A DNA stretch of 64,000 nt from Roseiarcus sp963741405. GTDB taxonomy: Bacteria > Pseudomonadota > Alphaproteobacteria > Rhizobiales > Beijerinckiaceae. The notes beneath the pieces are model-generated. The model worked only from the letters and a program-made list of their open reading frames with translations. It had not been told where the DNA came from and did no database searches. Both the position numbers and the translations under genes were made by a program. Each line of letters begins with the position of its first letter. Within the stretch, counting starts at the first letter, position 1. The stretch lies in the NCBI GenBank assembly GCA_963741405.1, contig CAVUHX010000042.1, positions 62,001 to 126,000 of the forward strand, written 5' to 3'. Shown piece after piece: positions 42,970-52,306 of this stretch.

Positions 42970-43259
42970 CGACCTGGCCTCTTGGCCAAGAAATCCCGTT
43001 CGACCGTCAGCTGGCCGATCGTGGCGTAAAGCTTGGCCGTCTCGCGTTCGCGCTCCTCCTCGCCATCGCCCGAACCCCTCGCCCCGCGCGCGAACAGGCT
43101 CGCGACGTTGTCAAGAACCTGCTTCTTCCAGGCATAAATCTGGTTCGGATGCACCCCGTGCCGCCTCGCCAGTTCCGGAACTGTCGCATCCTCGCGAAGC
43201 GCCTCGAGCGCAATCTTCGCCTTGAACGCCGCATCAAACTTCTTGCGTGACTTCGTCAT
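42966..43259 (-). CDS. IS3-family transposase OrfA
   Basis: HTH protein of about 97 residues: MTKSRKKFDAAFKAKIALEA, PELARRHGVHPNQIYAWKKQ, ending in a leucine-zipper-like coiled coil (TIGQLTVERDFLAK). GGAG sits 8 bases upstream of the ATG at 43259; an in-frame ATG at 43271 is less well placed. Confidence 0.9.
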   Translation of the reverse strand: MTKSRKKFDAAFKAKIALEALREDATVPELARRHGVHPNQIYAWKKQVLDNVASLFARGARGSGDGEEERERETAKLYATIGQLTVERDFLAKRPGR

Positions 43260-44386
43260 TTCTCGCTCCATCGGTTGCGACAGAGCAGGTCATTTCACAC
43301 CTTAGCCAATGGTCCTAAATCCGGGGTCCAGTTCACAGCGAGAAGTTTTCCAGGCATTCAGTTGAAGGAGGAAACGGCGGCTGTTTGCTCGGCCTTCTTT
43401 CGCGGTGGCGGGGGAAGGCCGAGGAGCGCTACGGCGTTGCGATCAAGACGGTGGTTATTCAGGAAGCGGGACTGGACGGGTTCTGGATTCATCGGCTGCT
43501 GCTCGCGAACGGGATCGAGAGCCATGTCGTCGATGCGGGTTCGATCGCGGTCGCGCGGCGGCATCGGCGGGCCAAGACCGATTCGATCGACGGCGAGACA
43601 CTGTTGCGGACGCTGATGGCCTGGGGTCGGGGTGAGCGGCGGGTCTGTTCCATGGTTCAGGCGCCGAGCCCGGAAGACGAGGATCGCCGGCGTCTGACGC
43701 GTGAGCGCGGCACGCTGGTCAAGGAACGCATTCAGCATACCAATCGGATCCGGGGGCTGCTCAGCGGCCAGGGCGTCCGGGATTACAATCCGCTTCGGGG
43801 CGATTGTCTTGAACGGCTTGAAGCGCTGCGGACCGGCGACGGCCGTCCTCTGCCGCCGCTGCTGAAGGCGGAAATCCTCCGGGAACTCGATCGGATAGCG
43901 GTGGTGACGACGCAACTGGCTACGGTCGAACGCGCCCGCGACGCGCTGGTCCATACGGAAGTCGAGAAGCCGGACACTCCCGCCGGCGTGCTCATCAAGC
44001 TCAAGGGCATCGGCCCTGAGTTCGCCTCGCTCCTGTGGCTGGAAGCGTTGTTTCGCCGCTTCGCCAACCGACGCCAGGTAGGGGCTTACGGCGGATTGGC
44101 GCCCAGTCCCTGGCAGAGCGGGAGCATCGAACGGGATCAAGGCATCTCGAAGTCGGGCAATCACCGCCTGCGCCGAACCATGATCGAGCTTGCCTGGTCG
44201 TGGCTGCGTCATCAGCCCAACTCGGCGTTGAGCCGCTGGTTTCGGGCGCGGGTCGGCGCCGCCAAAGGGCGAATCCGCCGGATCGCCATCGTGGCGCTGG
44301 CCCGCAAACTCCTCGTCGCCCTGTGGCGCTATGTCACCCAGGGCGTCGTTCCCGAGGGCGCCGAGCTCAACGCGGCATGATCCAAT

Positions 44387-44449
44387 GGCTCGACCCGCTC
44401 CAGCGAGGGCTCAATCCACCTCAGCAATGGCTTAACCCACTCCACCCAT
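44387..44449. repeat. Three 21-base imperfect tandem repeats
   Basis: Units start GGCTCGACCC (44387), GGCTCAATCC (44408) and GGCTTAACCC (44429), each 21 bases, directly after the IS110 transposase stop. Period 21 preserves a heptad on the minus strand (WVKPLLR, WIEPSLE, RVEPLDH), but the extended frame otherwise looks non-coding. Confidence 0.75.
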
Positions 44450-44974
44450 TCCAGCGAAGCTGAATATTGGCTTCGCCGGATCCGGGCGGGCGGTGACCGG
44501 TGTTTTCCCTTGGCTGAAACACGCCGCTCAACAGGATGGTCCCGCCAACCCGAGCCCGATGCCCTCGAGCATGAGGGATTATGGTCCGAGCCCAGGCTCA
44601 AGCGGATGTGAGGTGATGCGGCCATCAAGGCTGCATGGCGAAAAACGGGCTCACGCTTCGGATCCAAACCCAAAGGAGAACCCAAAATGCCGAAATGAAA
44701 ATCACCCTTGACCGGAAACGCCCCATGTGAGGGGAAGACGCCAAAGTCAGGGACTCCGCCTGTTGTCGAGAAAAGTCGTCGAATGCGCCCGACAGTCCGG
44801 CGAATGGGAAGCGGCCGCAGCGCCCGATTTCCTGATTCCCCATCGGTGTTTCGGTTCAGCGGAAGAATGCCGCCGACCGCGTTCGCCTGCTCGTCAATCC
44901 CAAGGATATGACCATGCCGGTCTCACCGACGATGACGGGCCGGTTCGACCCGATCGCATCGCGCTATAACTGGT
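44450..44974. other. Region between IS110 and the DUF1275 remnant
   Basis: About 525 bases. The left part is presumably the IS110 3' end. No protein family is recognisable in any frame; short frames on both strands are fragmented. No perfect repeat found. Confidence 0.3.
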
Positions 44975-45206
44975 TTAGCCGCGGCCGCGTGCGGCGAGCG
45001 CGGTTGCCGCCGATAGCGACGCGGCAGCCGAGACCGGGAGCGCGAGGGCTGCAATTCCCAAGGCTCCGAAGGCGACGGCGCCGAACACGCCACCATGAAC
45101 CAGCCCCGCCCACAGCGAAAAAAAGGGCAGGCAGGCTGCGAGCGGCCCCGCCCCGCTCATGCCGTCAGCCAGCTTCTCGCCGAAGCTGACCAGAGTTCCG
45201 GTGACA
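44975..45206 (-). pseudogene. C-terminal fragment of a DUF1275 (YoaK-like) membrane protein
   Basis: Minus-strand frame reads VTGTLVSFGEKLADGMSGAG, then PFFSLWAGLVHGGVFGAVAF...LALPVSAAASLS and ends AARGRG stop. VTGTLVxLGxxLA and the following two transmembrane helices are typical for the end of DUF1275. The 5' part is cut off exactly where the group II intron begins (45207). Confidence 0.6.
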
Positions 45207-45558
45207 GTGCGCCGGGAAGCCGGCGAGGGGTAGGTGATGCAAGTCCACTACGATGAAGGAATAGCGAACCGCATCGGCCCCGAGCCGTGCGTCGTCGGCC
45301 GCGAGGCCGGGGGCGAAGCGTCGGCAGGGGTGCGTATAGGCCAGCCATTGAGCCGCGAAAGAATCAATTGGGACGCCGACGCCGTTGTCACAGCGGAAGG
45401 CGAACCGGGGATGCGCGTCAACGCGAGCGCATATCCGGTCCTGCGTGGTCGAAGACCCTGGCATGTACGTACGCTCCTCGACCGGAAACCGGGAGACCTC
45501 GACCTTGGCCGCGCGTGAGTTGCGCGGTCCGCATCGGGAAGGCGACGAGCCGAAGCCG

Positions 45559-46215
45559 ATGATGCACGGGGGCGAGGAGTCGAACTCCGCCGTAATAGCT
45601 GTGAAGCGAGCGAACGAGGCCGGGCGACTGGCCGAGGAGTTCGTGGAGCCAAGGGCGGGGGCCAAGGAGAACGCGGAACAGGACGGCACGCCCCGGACAC
45701 CGAGCCGGCAAGGCGCGTCCCACGGCCTGGAACGCGTACGGCAAACAGCAAGGCTGAAGAAGGAGGAACGGTTCACCGCGCTCCTGCACCACATCGACGC
45801 CGACCAGCTTCGGGAAGCCTACTTCGCGCTCAAGCGCGAGGCGGCCCCCGGCGTTGATGGCGTGACGTGGGAGGACTACGGCCATGACCTCGAGGCGCGC
45901 CTCGAGGACCTGCACGGCCGAATCCACCGGGGAGCCTATCGGGCGCAACCGTCGCGGCGTCGGTATATCCCGAAGCCCGACGGGCGGCGGCGCCCGCTCG
46001 GCATTGCCGCGCTGGAGGACAAGATCGTCCAGCGCGCGCTGGTCGAGGCGCTGAACGCGGTTTACGAGGAGGACTTCCTCGGATTCTCGTATGGATTTCG
46101 CCCCGGACGCGGCCAGCATGAGGCGCTGGACGTCCTGGCGGTCGGAATCGACAGCACGAAGGTGAACTGGGTGCTGGACGCCGACATTGCGGGATTCTTG
46201 GAGTCTGCTTCATAA
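45559..46215 (+). pseudogene. ltrA: Group II intron reverse transcriptase, N-terminal part
   Basis: Starts MMHGGEESNSAVIAVKRANE (the common MHGREESD start of this RT class), then RFTALLHHIDADQLREAYFA, KREAAPGVDGVTWEDYG, RRRYIPKPDGRRRPLGIAAL (RT1-2) and YGFRPGRGQHEALD (RT3), and stops after VLDADIAGFLESAS. The YADD-containing half is absent at this point; homology to the intron protein ceases at about 46205 where the recombinase fragment begins. Confidence 0.85.
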
Positions 46216-46404
46216 TATCCCCAGGTTTATTCGATGCGGCCGAAGAGCGTGGGTTGGCTGCCGATTCCGATGAAGCCGCCCGTCTAAAACGGGATGATTG
46301 CGCCCAGGGATTCCTGGATGATGCCGCCCCCTGTAACGAGATGATCGCGCCCGGGGGGCCGCGCGTTTTGGCCGAGTGAGTTTTTCCTCCGACGTGGTTT
46401 CTCG

Positions 46405-47152
46405 TCAAGCCGCTTTCGACGGCTTGCCGCGGGTGCGGCGCAGGCTTTCGCCGGTCAGCTCGATGCGATGCGCGTTGTGGACGAGGCGATCCAGGATGGC
46501 GTCGGCGTAGGTGGGGTCTCCGACGACCTCGTGCCAAGCGGACAGGGGGAGCTGGGAGGTGACGATCGTCGATCGGCGGCCGTATCGCTCCTCGAGGATT
46601 TCGAGCAGATCGTGGCGGGCGCTGGCGTCGAGGGGCTCGAGACCGAAGTCGTCGAGGATGAGGAGATCGGCGCGGCCGAGGGCTCTGATCAGTCGGGAAT
46701 GGCGCCCGTCGCCTCGGGCGAACGCCAGGTCCCCGCAGAGCTTCGGCCAGCGATGATAGAGGACCGAGCGATTGTCGCGGCAGGCCCGATGGCCGATGGC
46801 GCAGGCGAGCCAGCTCTTGCCCACTCCGGCCGGGCCGACCAGGACCAGATTGTCGTGGGCGACGATCCAGTCCCCCTCGGAGAGCCTTTGGAACAAGGCG
46901 CGATCGAGGCCCCGCGCGGCGCGGTAGTCGACGTCTTCGACGCTCGCCTGATGGCCGTAGCTTTGCCGCGCTCAGCCGCGCGGCCAGGCGCTTGTCCCTG
47001 CGCCACGAGATCTCCTTGTCGAGGAGCAGGGCGAGCCAGTCCGCGTGGATGAGATCCTTGGCCCCGTCGGCGTCGGCGAGCTCGGCGAAGGCCTTGGCCA
47101 TCCCGTGGAGGCCGAGGGCGTGAAGCTGGTCGAGGGTGGGATGCTTGAGCAC
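46405..47152 (-). pseudogene. istB: IS21 helper ATPase IstB, frameshifted
   Basis: AAA ATPase that stimulates IstA. Start GTG 47152 with GAGGAG upstream: VLKHPTLDQLHALGLHGMAK, then DKEISWRRDKRLAARLSAAK. After AKLR an extra C (near 46950) shifts the frame; restored text is HQASVEDVDYRAARGLDRAL, followed by Walker A GPAGVGKSWLA, Walker B LLILDDFG and sensor TSQLPLSAWH. Combined length about 248 residues, normal for IstB. The C-terminal part is also open from an ATG-like start at 46896. Confidence 0.88.
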
Positions 47153-47165
47153 GTCGAGGTTCTCC

Positions 47166-48710
47166 TCAATGGTAGTAGCGGGGCCCGCGGATGTTGGAAT
47201 GGCGGATCGGAGCGGTGTCCGCGGGGCGCCTGGGCGCCGGCCTCCGATCGAGCTTGGTGTCGAGGATGGATTTGACGGAGCCGTAGGTCCGGGCGCCGAT
47301 CTCGATGGCGTGCTCAGCGGCCGCTTCGACGCGCGCTGCCCCGTAGGAGCCGGCGAGCCGCACGATGCCGAGGCAGGCGCGATACCCTTGTTCGGGATGA
47401 GGCCGGGACTCGAGGATCTGCTCGCAGAGCGCCGCGGTCGCCTTGCCGATCTTGCGGGCGTCTTCCCGGATGCGCTCGATCGTCCAGCCGGCATAGCGCC
47501 GGTGGCTCGAAGGCATGTGCTCGGAAACGGTGGTGTGCTTCCTGTTCCCGCTGGACCTCAGGTGGACGGCGATGCGCTCGCCCTTGTGGAAGATCTCGAC
47601 GCCGCGGGCGGTCAGGCGCGCGTCAACTTCGGCGCGGGCGAAGCGGTAGGGGACGGAGTAATAGTGCGCGTCGATGTCGACATGATAGTCGACGCCGACC
47701 CGGCAACCTCGCCACTCGCTGTATTCATAGGGCTCGCCTGGCAGCGCTTTCAGCGCCGGGCGGTCGACTTCATCGAGCAGCCGGCGGCGGGTGACGAGCC
47801 TGCGCAGGGGCTGGCGTTGGTTGAGCTGCGTCATGAGTTCGCCGAGCGCGGCGTCGACGTCGGCGAGACTGTGGAAGATCCGTCGCCGGAGCCGGCCGAT
47901 GAGCCAGCGCTCGACGATCAGCACCGCCTGCTCGACCTTCGCCTTGTCGCGCGGGCGTCTCGGTCTCGCCGGCAGGATGGCGGTTCCGTAGTGCGCCGCC
48001 ATCTCGGCATAGGTGCGGTTGACCTCGGGCTCGTAGAAGCACGCCTTGACGATCGCGGTCTTCGTATTGTCCGGCACGACGAGCTCGGGAACGCCGTCGA
48101 TCGCTTCGAAGGCGCGGACGTGGGCGGCGATCCAGTCCGGCAGCGCCTGCGTCCAGGTCGCTTTGGCGAAGGTGAAGCTCGACGCGCCCAGCACGGCGAC
48201 GAAGATCTGCGCCATGCGGATCTCGCCGGTGAGCCGGTCGATGACCACCGGGACGCCATCACCGGCGTAATCGACGAACAGCCGCTCGCCAGCGGCGTAC
48301 GTCTGGCGCATCGTCACCGACAGCGTCTTCTCGAACGCCCGGTAGAGCTCGCAGAACCGCGAATAGCTGTAGCCGCCCGGGTCGGCGGCGATGTACTCGT
48401 CCCACAGGATCAGCAGGGTGACGTGCTTGCGCTTCAACTCGCGATGCACGCCGGCCCAATCCGGCTCCTCGATGCGCCGGTGGCCGCGCTTGCTGCGCCG
48501 GCTGGCGTAGAGCGCCGCCTCCAGCGCTGCGTCGTTCATGTCGTCCGGCAGAGGCCAGCCGAGGCCCACAGTCTCCGCCCGCCTCAACGTCTCCCGCACC
48601 GTCGAGCGCGCCAGGCCGAGCCGCCGGGCGATCTCGTGCGTCGACACCCACGCAGACTTCAGCCGAATAACCTCGCGCGCATCGCGCATCCCAATCCGCT
48701 CCGCTGGCAT
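47166..48710 (-). CDS. istA: IS21 transposase IstA
   Basis: 514 residues. N-terminal HTH (STHEIARRLGLARSTVRETL), DDE core with FVDYAGDGVPV (first Asp), VPDNTKTAI (second Asp) and KAKVEQAVLIVERWLIG (Glu), and the C-terminal Mu-type DNA-binding part (YYSVPYRFARAEVDAR). Complete; istB begins 14 bases downstream. Confidence 0.93.
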   Translation of the reverse strand: MPAERIGMRDAREVIRLKSAWVSTHEIARRLGLARSTVRETLRRAETVGLGWPLPDDMNDAALEAALYASRRSKRGHRRIEEPDWAGVHRELKRKHVTLLILWDEYIAADPGGYSYSRFCELYRAFEKTLSVTMRQTYAAGERLFVDYAGDGVPVVIDRLTGEIRMAQIFVAVLGASSFTFAKATWTQALPDWIAAHVRAFEAIDGVPELVVPDNTKTAIVKACFYEPEVNRTYAEMAAHYGTAILPARPRRPRDKAKVEQAVLIVERWLIGRLRRRIFHSLADVDAALGELMTQLNQRQPLRRLVTRRRLLDEVDRPALKALPGEPYEYSEWRGCRVGVDYHVDIDAHYYSVPYRFARAEVDARLTARGVEIFHKGERIAVHLRSSGNRKHTTVSEHMPSSHRRYAGWTIERIREDARKIGKATAALCEQILESRPHPEQGYRACLGIVRLAGSYGAARVEAAAEHAIEIGARTYGSVKSILDTKLDRRPAPRRPADTAPIRHSNIRGPRYYH

Positions 48711-50028
48711 CGATCCTCCTTTGGGCTTGCCAAAGGAGCGATCTGATCAGGCCAACGGCGCCGCCCGCCAATCTCGGAAGACCCCGGGCGGGATCATTCC
48801 GTTATGGGGGGCGCGATCATCCCGGAATTGGGGGGCGGCATCATCCCGTTACAGGGGGGCGGCATCATCCCGGAATTGGGGGGCGGCATCATTCGGAATC
48901 AGCAGGTTGGCTCTCTATCACTTTGATCCGTAGTCCTCTTTTACCGCCTTTGGTGACGTGAGCGGCTTCGATCTCTCCGCGCTTTACACGCTGCAACACG
49001 GTCTGGCGCGTCACGCCGAGCGCGCGGGTGGCCTCCTGCATGGTGATGAAGCCGTCGCCGGCCGCCTCGGTGAACTTCGCTTTGAGCTCATCGGTCATGC
49101 GGATGCGCCAGGGCGCGCCCGGGGTCGCCTGCTCACCGGGTATGAGGCCGTCATTGAGCCAGCGATGCAGGGTCGACGGCGCGACGTTCAGCGTGGCCGC
49201 CGCTGCCGCGACCGTCATGATCTCTCCTTCGGCGACGTCCGGCTTGGGCTGGAAACACGGGATGCGACGATGGATGCGCAAACTGGCGACCCGATTGGCC
49301 TCGAAGCGATGGCCGCGGGCGGTCGTTCGCCCCTGGCGATTGAGAATGCCGGCGATCACCGTGTCCGGATAGAGGGCCGCCAGCCGGCGCACGAGGTCCA
49401 GGGTCTCTTCATCGGTTCGAACGGTTGCGGGTCTCGAGCGAGGCAGCGGCACGTCGAGATCGGTCAACGCGCCACCCTTCCAGCGCAGTGTGAGGCGGGC
49501 CGCCGACTTGTCACGGTCAACCGAGAGGATCACCTCCTCGACGAGGGCTCGCAAAAGCTCCTTGCGGTTGCGCGGCGTGGTGGCCGGCGCATCCCAGACC
49601 GTGGCGAGGTCGGCCCCGAGGGCGAGCAGGCGATCACGCTCCTCCTGGCCGAGGACACGGGGGCGTTGCTCCTGGCGGCGGGCGAGTTCATCGTTCGCCG
49701 CCTCGAGGTCCGCCAGGCGCTGCTCCCACTCGCGCTCGAGCCCACGGGCGACGAGGCGGTTGTCAGGGTCGACAGCCATGTAGCGACGCTCGACGCGGCT
49801 GGCTTCATAACGCGCGCGTTCGACGCCCAGTCGCCATTGCTTGAGCGCCGCCTCGCTGTCGGCCTCGAGGCGCTCCGCGGCAGCGAGAGTGGCGGCGAGC
49901 TTCGCCGGCTCCAGCGCGGCGAGGAAAGTCGTTGCGATCGCCTCGTCGATCTGCACGCCGCCCTGGGGTGCGTGACGGTTAACTGAGACATCTGGCTGCG
50001 GTAATTGAACCGCAACGGAGGTGTCGAA

Positions 50029-50421
50029 ATGACGATTGACGCAGGGCTGAAGCCCGAGGGGGCGCCGGAGCGCTCTCCCATAGCTGGCGCAGGCGCCCCC
50101 TCGGGCGTTGAAGCAGGACCGAAGCGCTATTCGGTCCAACGCAAGATGGCGGTGGTGGCGCGTTTGTTGCGTGGCGAACCGTTGGAAGTCGTCGCCCGGG
50201 AAGCGAATGTCTCGGTGGCCAAGCTGACCGAATGGCGGGACCGAGCGCTCGCCGGCGCGGCGTCGGCCCTGAAGGAACGTGAGCGCGACGATCGCGAGGA
50301 TGAAATCGCCCGACTGAAATCCAAGGTGGGCGAGATCACCATGGACAACGAATTGCTGTCCGCCAGGATCGCCGCCATGGAGGCCAAAAGCCCTTTGGCC
50401 CGAAGGAGGTCGAGACGATGA
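50029..50421 (+). CDS. Transposase OrfA (HTH) of the 15-base-duplication element
   Basis: 130 residues: VQRKMAVVARLLRGEPLEVV...NVSVAKLTEWRDRAL is a transposase HTH, followed by a coiled coil (DEIARLKSKVGEITMDNELL). GGAGG lies 8 bases ahead of the ATG at 50029; the frame extends upstream to 50005 without a better site. Confidence 0.87.
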   Translation: MTIDAGLKPEGAPERSPIAGAGAPSGVEAGPKRYSVQRKMAVVARLLRGEPLEVVAREANVSVAKLTEWRDRALAGAASALKERERDDREDEIARLKSKVGEITMDNELLSARIAAMEAKSPLARRRSRR

Positions 50422-51344
50422 GCCAGACGGTCTCGCCTTCCATGTCTCGTTCTTATGGCCTGGCGCGGGTCTCGCGCGCGTGGCGTGTCTCGCGCGCCGG
50501 CGTGTATCGCTTTCTCAAGGGAGCGCCCTCGCCTGCGATTGCCCGTCGCCCCGGCCCGACAGGCCCTTGTCCGGATGCCGACCTGGCCGATCATATTCGC
50601 CGGCAAATCGAAGCGTCAGACTTCCATGGCGAAGGCTATCGCAAAATCTGGGCGCGACTGCGCGTTGCCGGGGTTCGCTCGAGCCCTCGCCGCGTGCGCC
50701 GGGTGATGGGAGAGAACGGCTTGCTCGCGCCCCATCGCGTCGGCCGCAACCAAGAGAAGACGCACGACGGAACCATTGTCACCGACAAGGTCAATGAAAT
50801 GTGGGGAACGGACATGAGCCAGACCGTCACCCTCGAGGAAGGGCGGGCTTATGTTTTCGTCGCCGTCGAACACGCGAACTCGGAAGTCGTCGGCATTCAC
50901 GCCGCGCGTTCAGCCAATCGTTTCGAGGCGCTGGAGCCGGTCCGGCAAGGGGTGCATCGGTGCTTCGGTTCCATCGCGCCCGGCGTGGCGCGTGGGCTCA
51001 AGCTGCGTCACGATCATGGCTCCAATTACATGTCCCGCGATTTTCAGGCCGAGATCAAATGTCTGGGCATCGAGGCTTCGCCGTCCTTCGTGCGCGAACC
51101 CGAGGGCAATGGCGTCGCCGAACGCTTCATCCGAACCTTGAAGGAGAACTTGCTCTGGGTGCGGACGTTCAAAACCATCGAGGAACTGCGCGTCGAGCTC
51201 GTCGCATTCGCCAGGCGCTACAACGAAACTTGGCTCGTCGCGCGGCATGGATACAAAACGCCCGCCACGGTCAGAGAGGAGCAAACCATGCCGCGAATTG
51301 CGATTGACCCGACGCTCGCAGCCACCTTACCCTTGGCCGCTTGA
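50418..51344 (+). CDS. Transposase OrfB (DDE integrase core) of the 15-base-duplication element
   Basis: 308 residues, overlapping OrfA by ATGA. DDE triad: MWGTDMSQTV (Asp), LRHDHGSNYMS (Asp) and GVAERFIRTLKENLL (Glu). HTH-like YRKIWARLRVAGVRSSPRRV before the core. More diverged from the other two IS3 OrfBs in the window, consistent with a separate group. Confidence 0.88.
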   Translation: MSQTVSPSMSRSYGLARVSRAWRVSRAGVYRFLKGAPSPAIARRPGPTGPCPDADLADHIRRQIEASDFHGEGYRKIWARLRVAGVRSSPRRVRRVMGENGLLAPHRVGRNQEKTHDGTIVTDKVNEMWGTDMSQTVTLEEGRAYVFVAVEHANSEVVGIHAARSANRFEALEPVRQGVHRCFGSIAPGVARGLKLRHDHGSNYMSRDFQAEIKCLGIEASPSFVREPEGNGVAERFIRTLKENLLWVRTFKTIEELRVELVAFARRYNETWLVARHGYKTPATVREEQTMPRIAIDPTLAATLPLAA

Positions 51345-51678
51345 GCAAGCGCAGCCGGGTGCCTCAAAACCGTGCCGCAGTACAATCTGCACGCCGCCCA
51401 CGCTGAGACAATAACAGCCGCGGCCTTCGACAATGGTCTTGCCCGCGCAATGGTATCCCGCGGTGGCGTTGCGTCCGCTGTAGTGCGTCTTCAAACGCCG
51501 GCCGCAGTGGCCGCAGCTGGCCAGACCCTGCAGGAGCGCCGAGCCCTCTCTCACGGCGCCGCCCGCCTTGTGCGGCCCAGGGCGGGTATTGGCCGCGAGC
51601 CGGGCCTGGTTGGCCTCGTACGTCGGCCAATCGATGAAGCCTTCATGGTGCTCCTTGATCAGCACTTGCCACTCCGGT

Positions 51679-52306
51679 TTCGAGCACAAAGCCGACGCCG
51701 AGCGGTTCCGGGCGAGCCTGAACGAGCGGATGGCGCGGTTCGCGCTCACGCTGCATAAGAAAAAGACGCGCCTCATCGAATTCGGCCGCTCTGCGGCGGC
51801 GAACCGCGAGCGGCGTGGTCTGGGCAAGGCTTCGACAAGCTCAGCCGGAGAGTTTCAACTTCCTGGGGTTCACGCATATCTGCGGACGCACACGGCGCGG
51901 CGGCTTCCTGCTTCGGCGGCAGTCGCGACGCGGCCGGATGCGCGCCAAGCTGCATGAGCTCAAGGAGGAACTCCGATGGCGGCGGCACTCGCCGATCCCC
52001 GAACAGGGACGATGGCTGCGGCGCGTGGTCGCCGGCTGGTAGAACTACCACGCCGTACCCACCAACATCGCGGCCCTGAGCACCTTCCTGCATCACGTCG
52101 GAAACCTGTGGCGGCGCGCGCTCCAGCGCCGAAGCCAGAGGGACTGCACGACGTGGGCGAAGATGCGCGGGATCATCGACCGCTGGCTGCCCTCGCCACG
52201 CATCCTCCATCCCTGGCCTCGAATACGTTTCGCCGTCAAACATCCAAGGCGGGAGCCGGATGCCTTAATCGGGCCCGTCCGGTTCTGTGCGGGGGCCGCT
52301 CAGTAA
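51679..52306 (+). pseudogene. ltrA: Group II intron reverse transcriptase, C-terminal part
   Basis: Resumes GFEHKADAERFRASLNERMA...KKTRLIEFGRSAAANRERRG (RT6-7), then a 16-base insert GCTTCGACAAGCTCAG (about 51829-51844) changes frame before PESFNFLGFTHICGRTRRGG. The maturase X domain follows but a TAG (52039-52041) replaces the usual Phe/aromatic codon before NYHAVPTN. HNH-less end RWLPSPRILHPWPRIRF leads into domain V. Multiple lesions show long inactivity. Confidence 0.82.

Larger units (their letters stand above)
41949..43335 (-). mobile_element. IS3-family insertion sequence
   Basis: 1387 bases. Terminal repeats TGAACTGGACCCC (41949-41961) and its exact complement (43323-43335); the homology extends to a second GGACCA block at both ends. 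The target duplication is CAG (41946-41948 and 43336-43338). Two intact minus-strand ORFs with a 4-base overlap. Apparently complete and potentially active. Confidence 0.92.
41827..44380 (+). pseudogene. IS110-family transposase split by an IS3 element
   Basis: N-terminal exon-like piece 41827-41948 (…LFASLELSKSKWVVTMNSPG) and C-terminal piece 43339-44380 (SEKFSRHSV...RRAKTDSIDGETLL...GGLAPSPWQSGSI...KSGNHRLRRTMIE). With the IS3 element and one copy of the CAG duplication removed, the joint reads GGC AGC GAG in frame and yields a 387-residue protein, the normal length of this family, with no other defect visible. Hence the gene was intact until the IS3 insertion. Confidence 0.9.
46259..48904 (-). 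mobile_element. IS21-family insertion sequence
   Basis: 2646 bases, ends 5'-TGCCGATTCCG and CGGAATCAGCA-3' (inverted repeats starting TG, ending CA), with 7-base target duplication GGTTGGC at 46252-46258 and 48905-48911. Each end holds several ~20-base repeats of the type GGGATGATGCCGCCCCCC, as IS21 transposases bind. Carries istA and a frameshifted istB on the minus strand. Confidence 0.9.
49964..51384 (+). mobile_element. Two-ORF DDE (IS3-like) element with 15-base target duplication
   Basis: 1421 bases. Imperfect terminal repeats about 36 bases long, sharing TGCG, ACGGTT and GGCTGCG and ending TG...CA. Flanked by ATCTGCACGCCGCCC at 49949-49963 and 51385-51399. A 15-base duplication is far longer than the 3-5 usual for IS3. 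OrfA and OrfB overlap by 4 bases, so no frameshifting is needed. Apparently complete. Confidence 0.85.
46227..51678 (-). pseudogene. Serine-recombinase fragment in three pieces
   Basis: Reading on the minus strand: piece 1, 51678-51385 (EWQVLIKEHHEGFIDWPTYE, zinc ribbon CGHCGRRLKTHYSGR...GYHCAG, ending VGGVQI); piece 2, 49963-48905 (DEAIATTFLAALEPAKLAAT, coiled coil, HTH-like repeats including TMQEATRALGVTRQTVLQR); piece 3, 46258-46227 (TLFGRIE stop). Removing the DDE element with one 15-base copy and the IS21 with one 7-base copy joins all pieces in frame (VGGVQIDEAIA; IESQPTLFGRIE). The N-terminal resolvase domain with the catalytic Ser is absent at the intron junction. Confidence 0.82.

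Noticed and set aside
44329..44685. 118-codon minus-strand frame with heptad text
   Set aside because: The heptad comes from the 21-base repeats only; the remaining residues are unlike protein and overlap the IS110 3' end.
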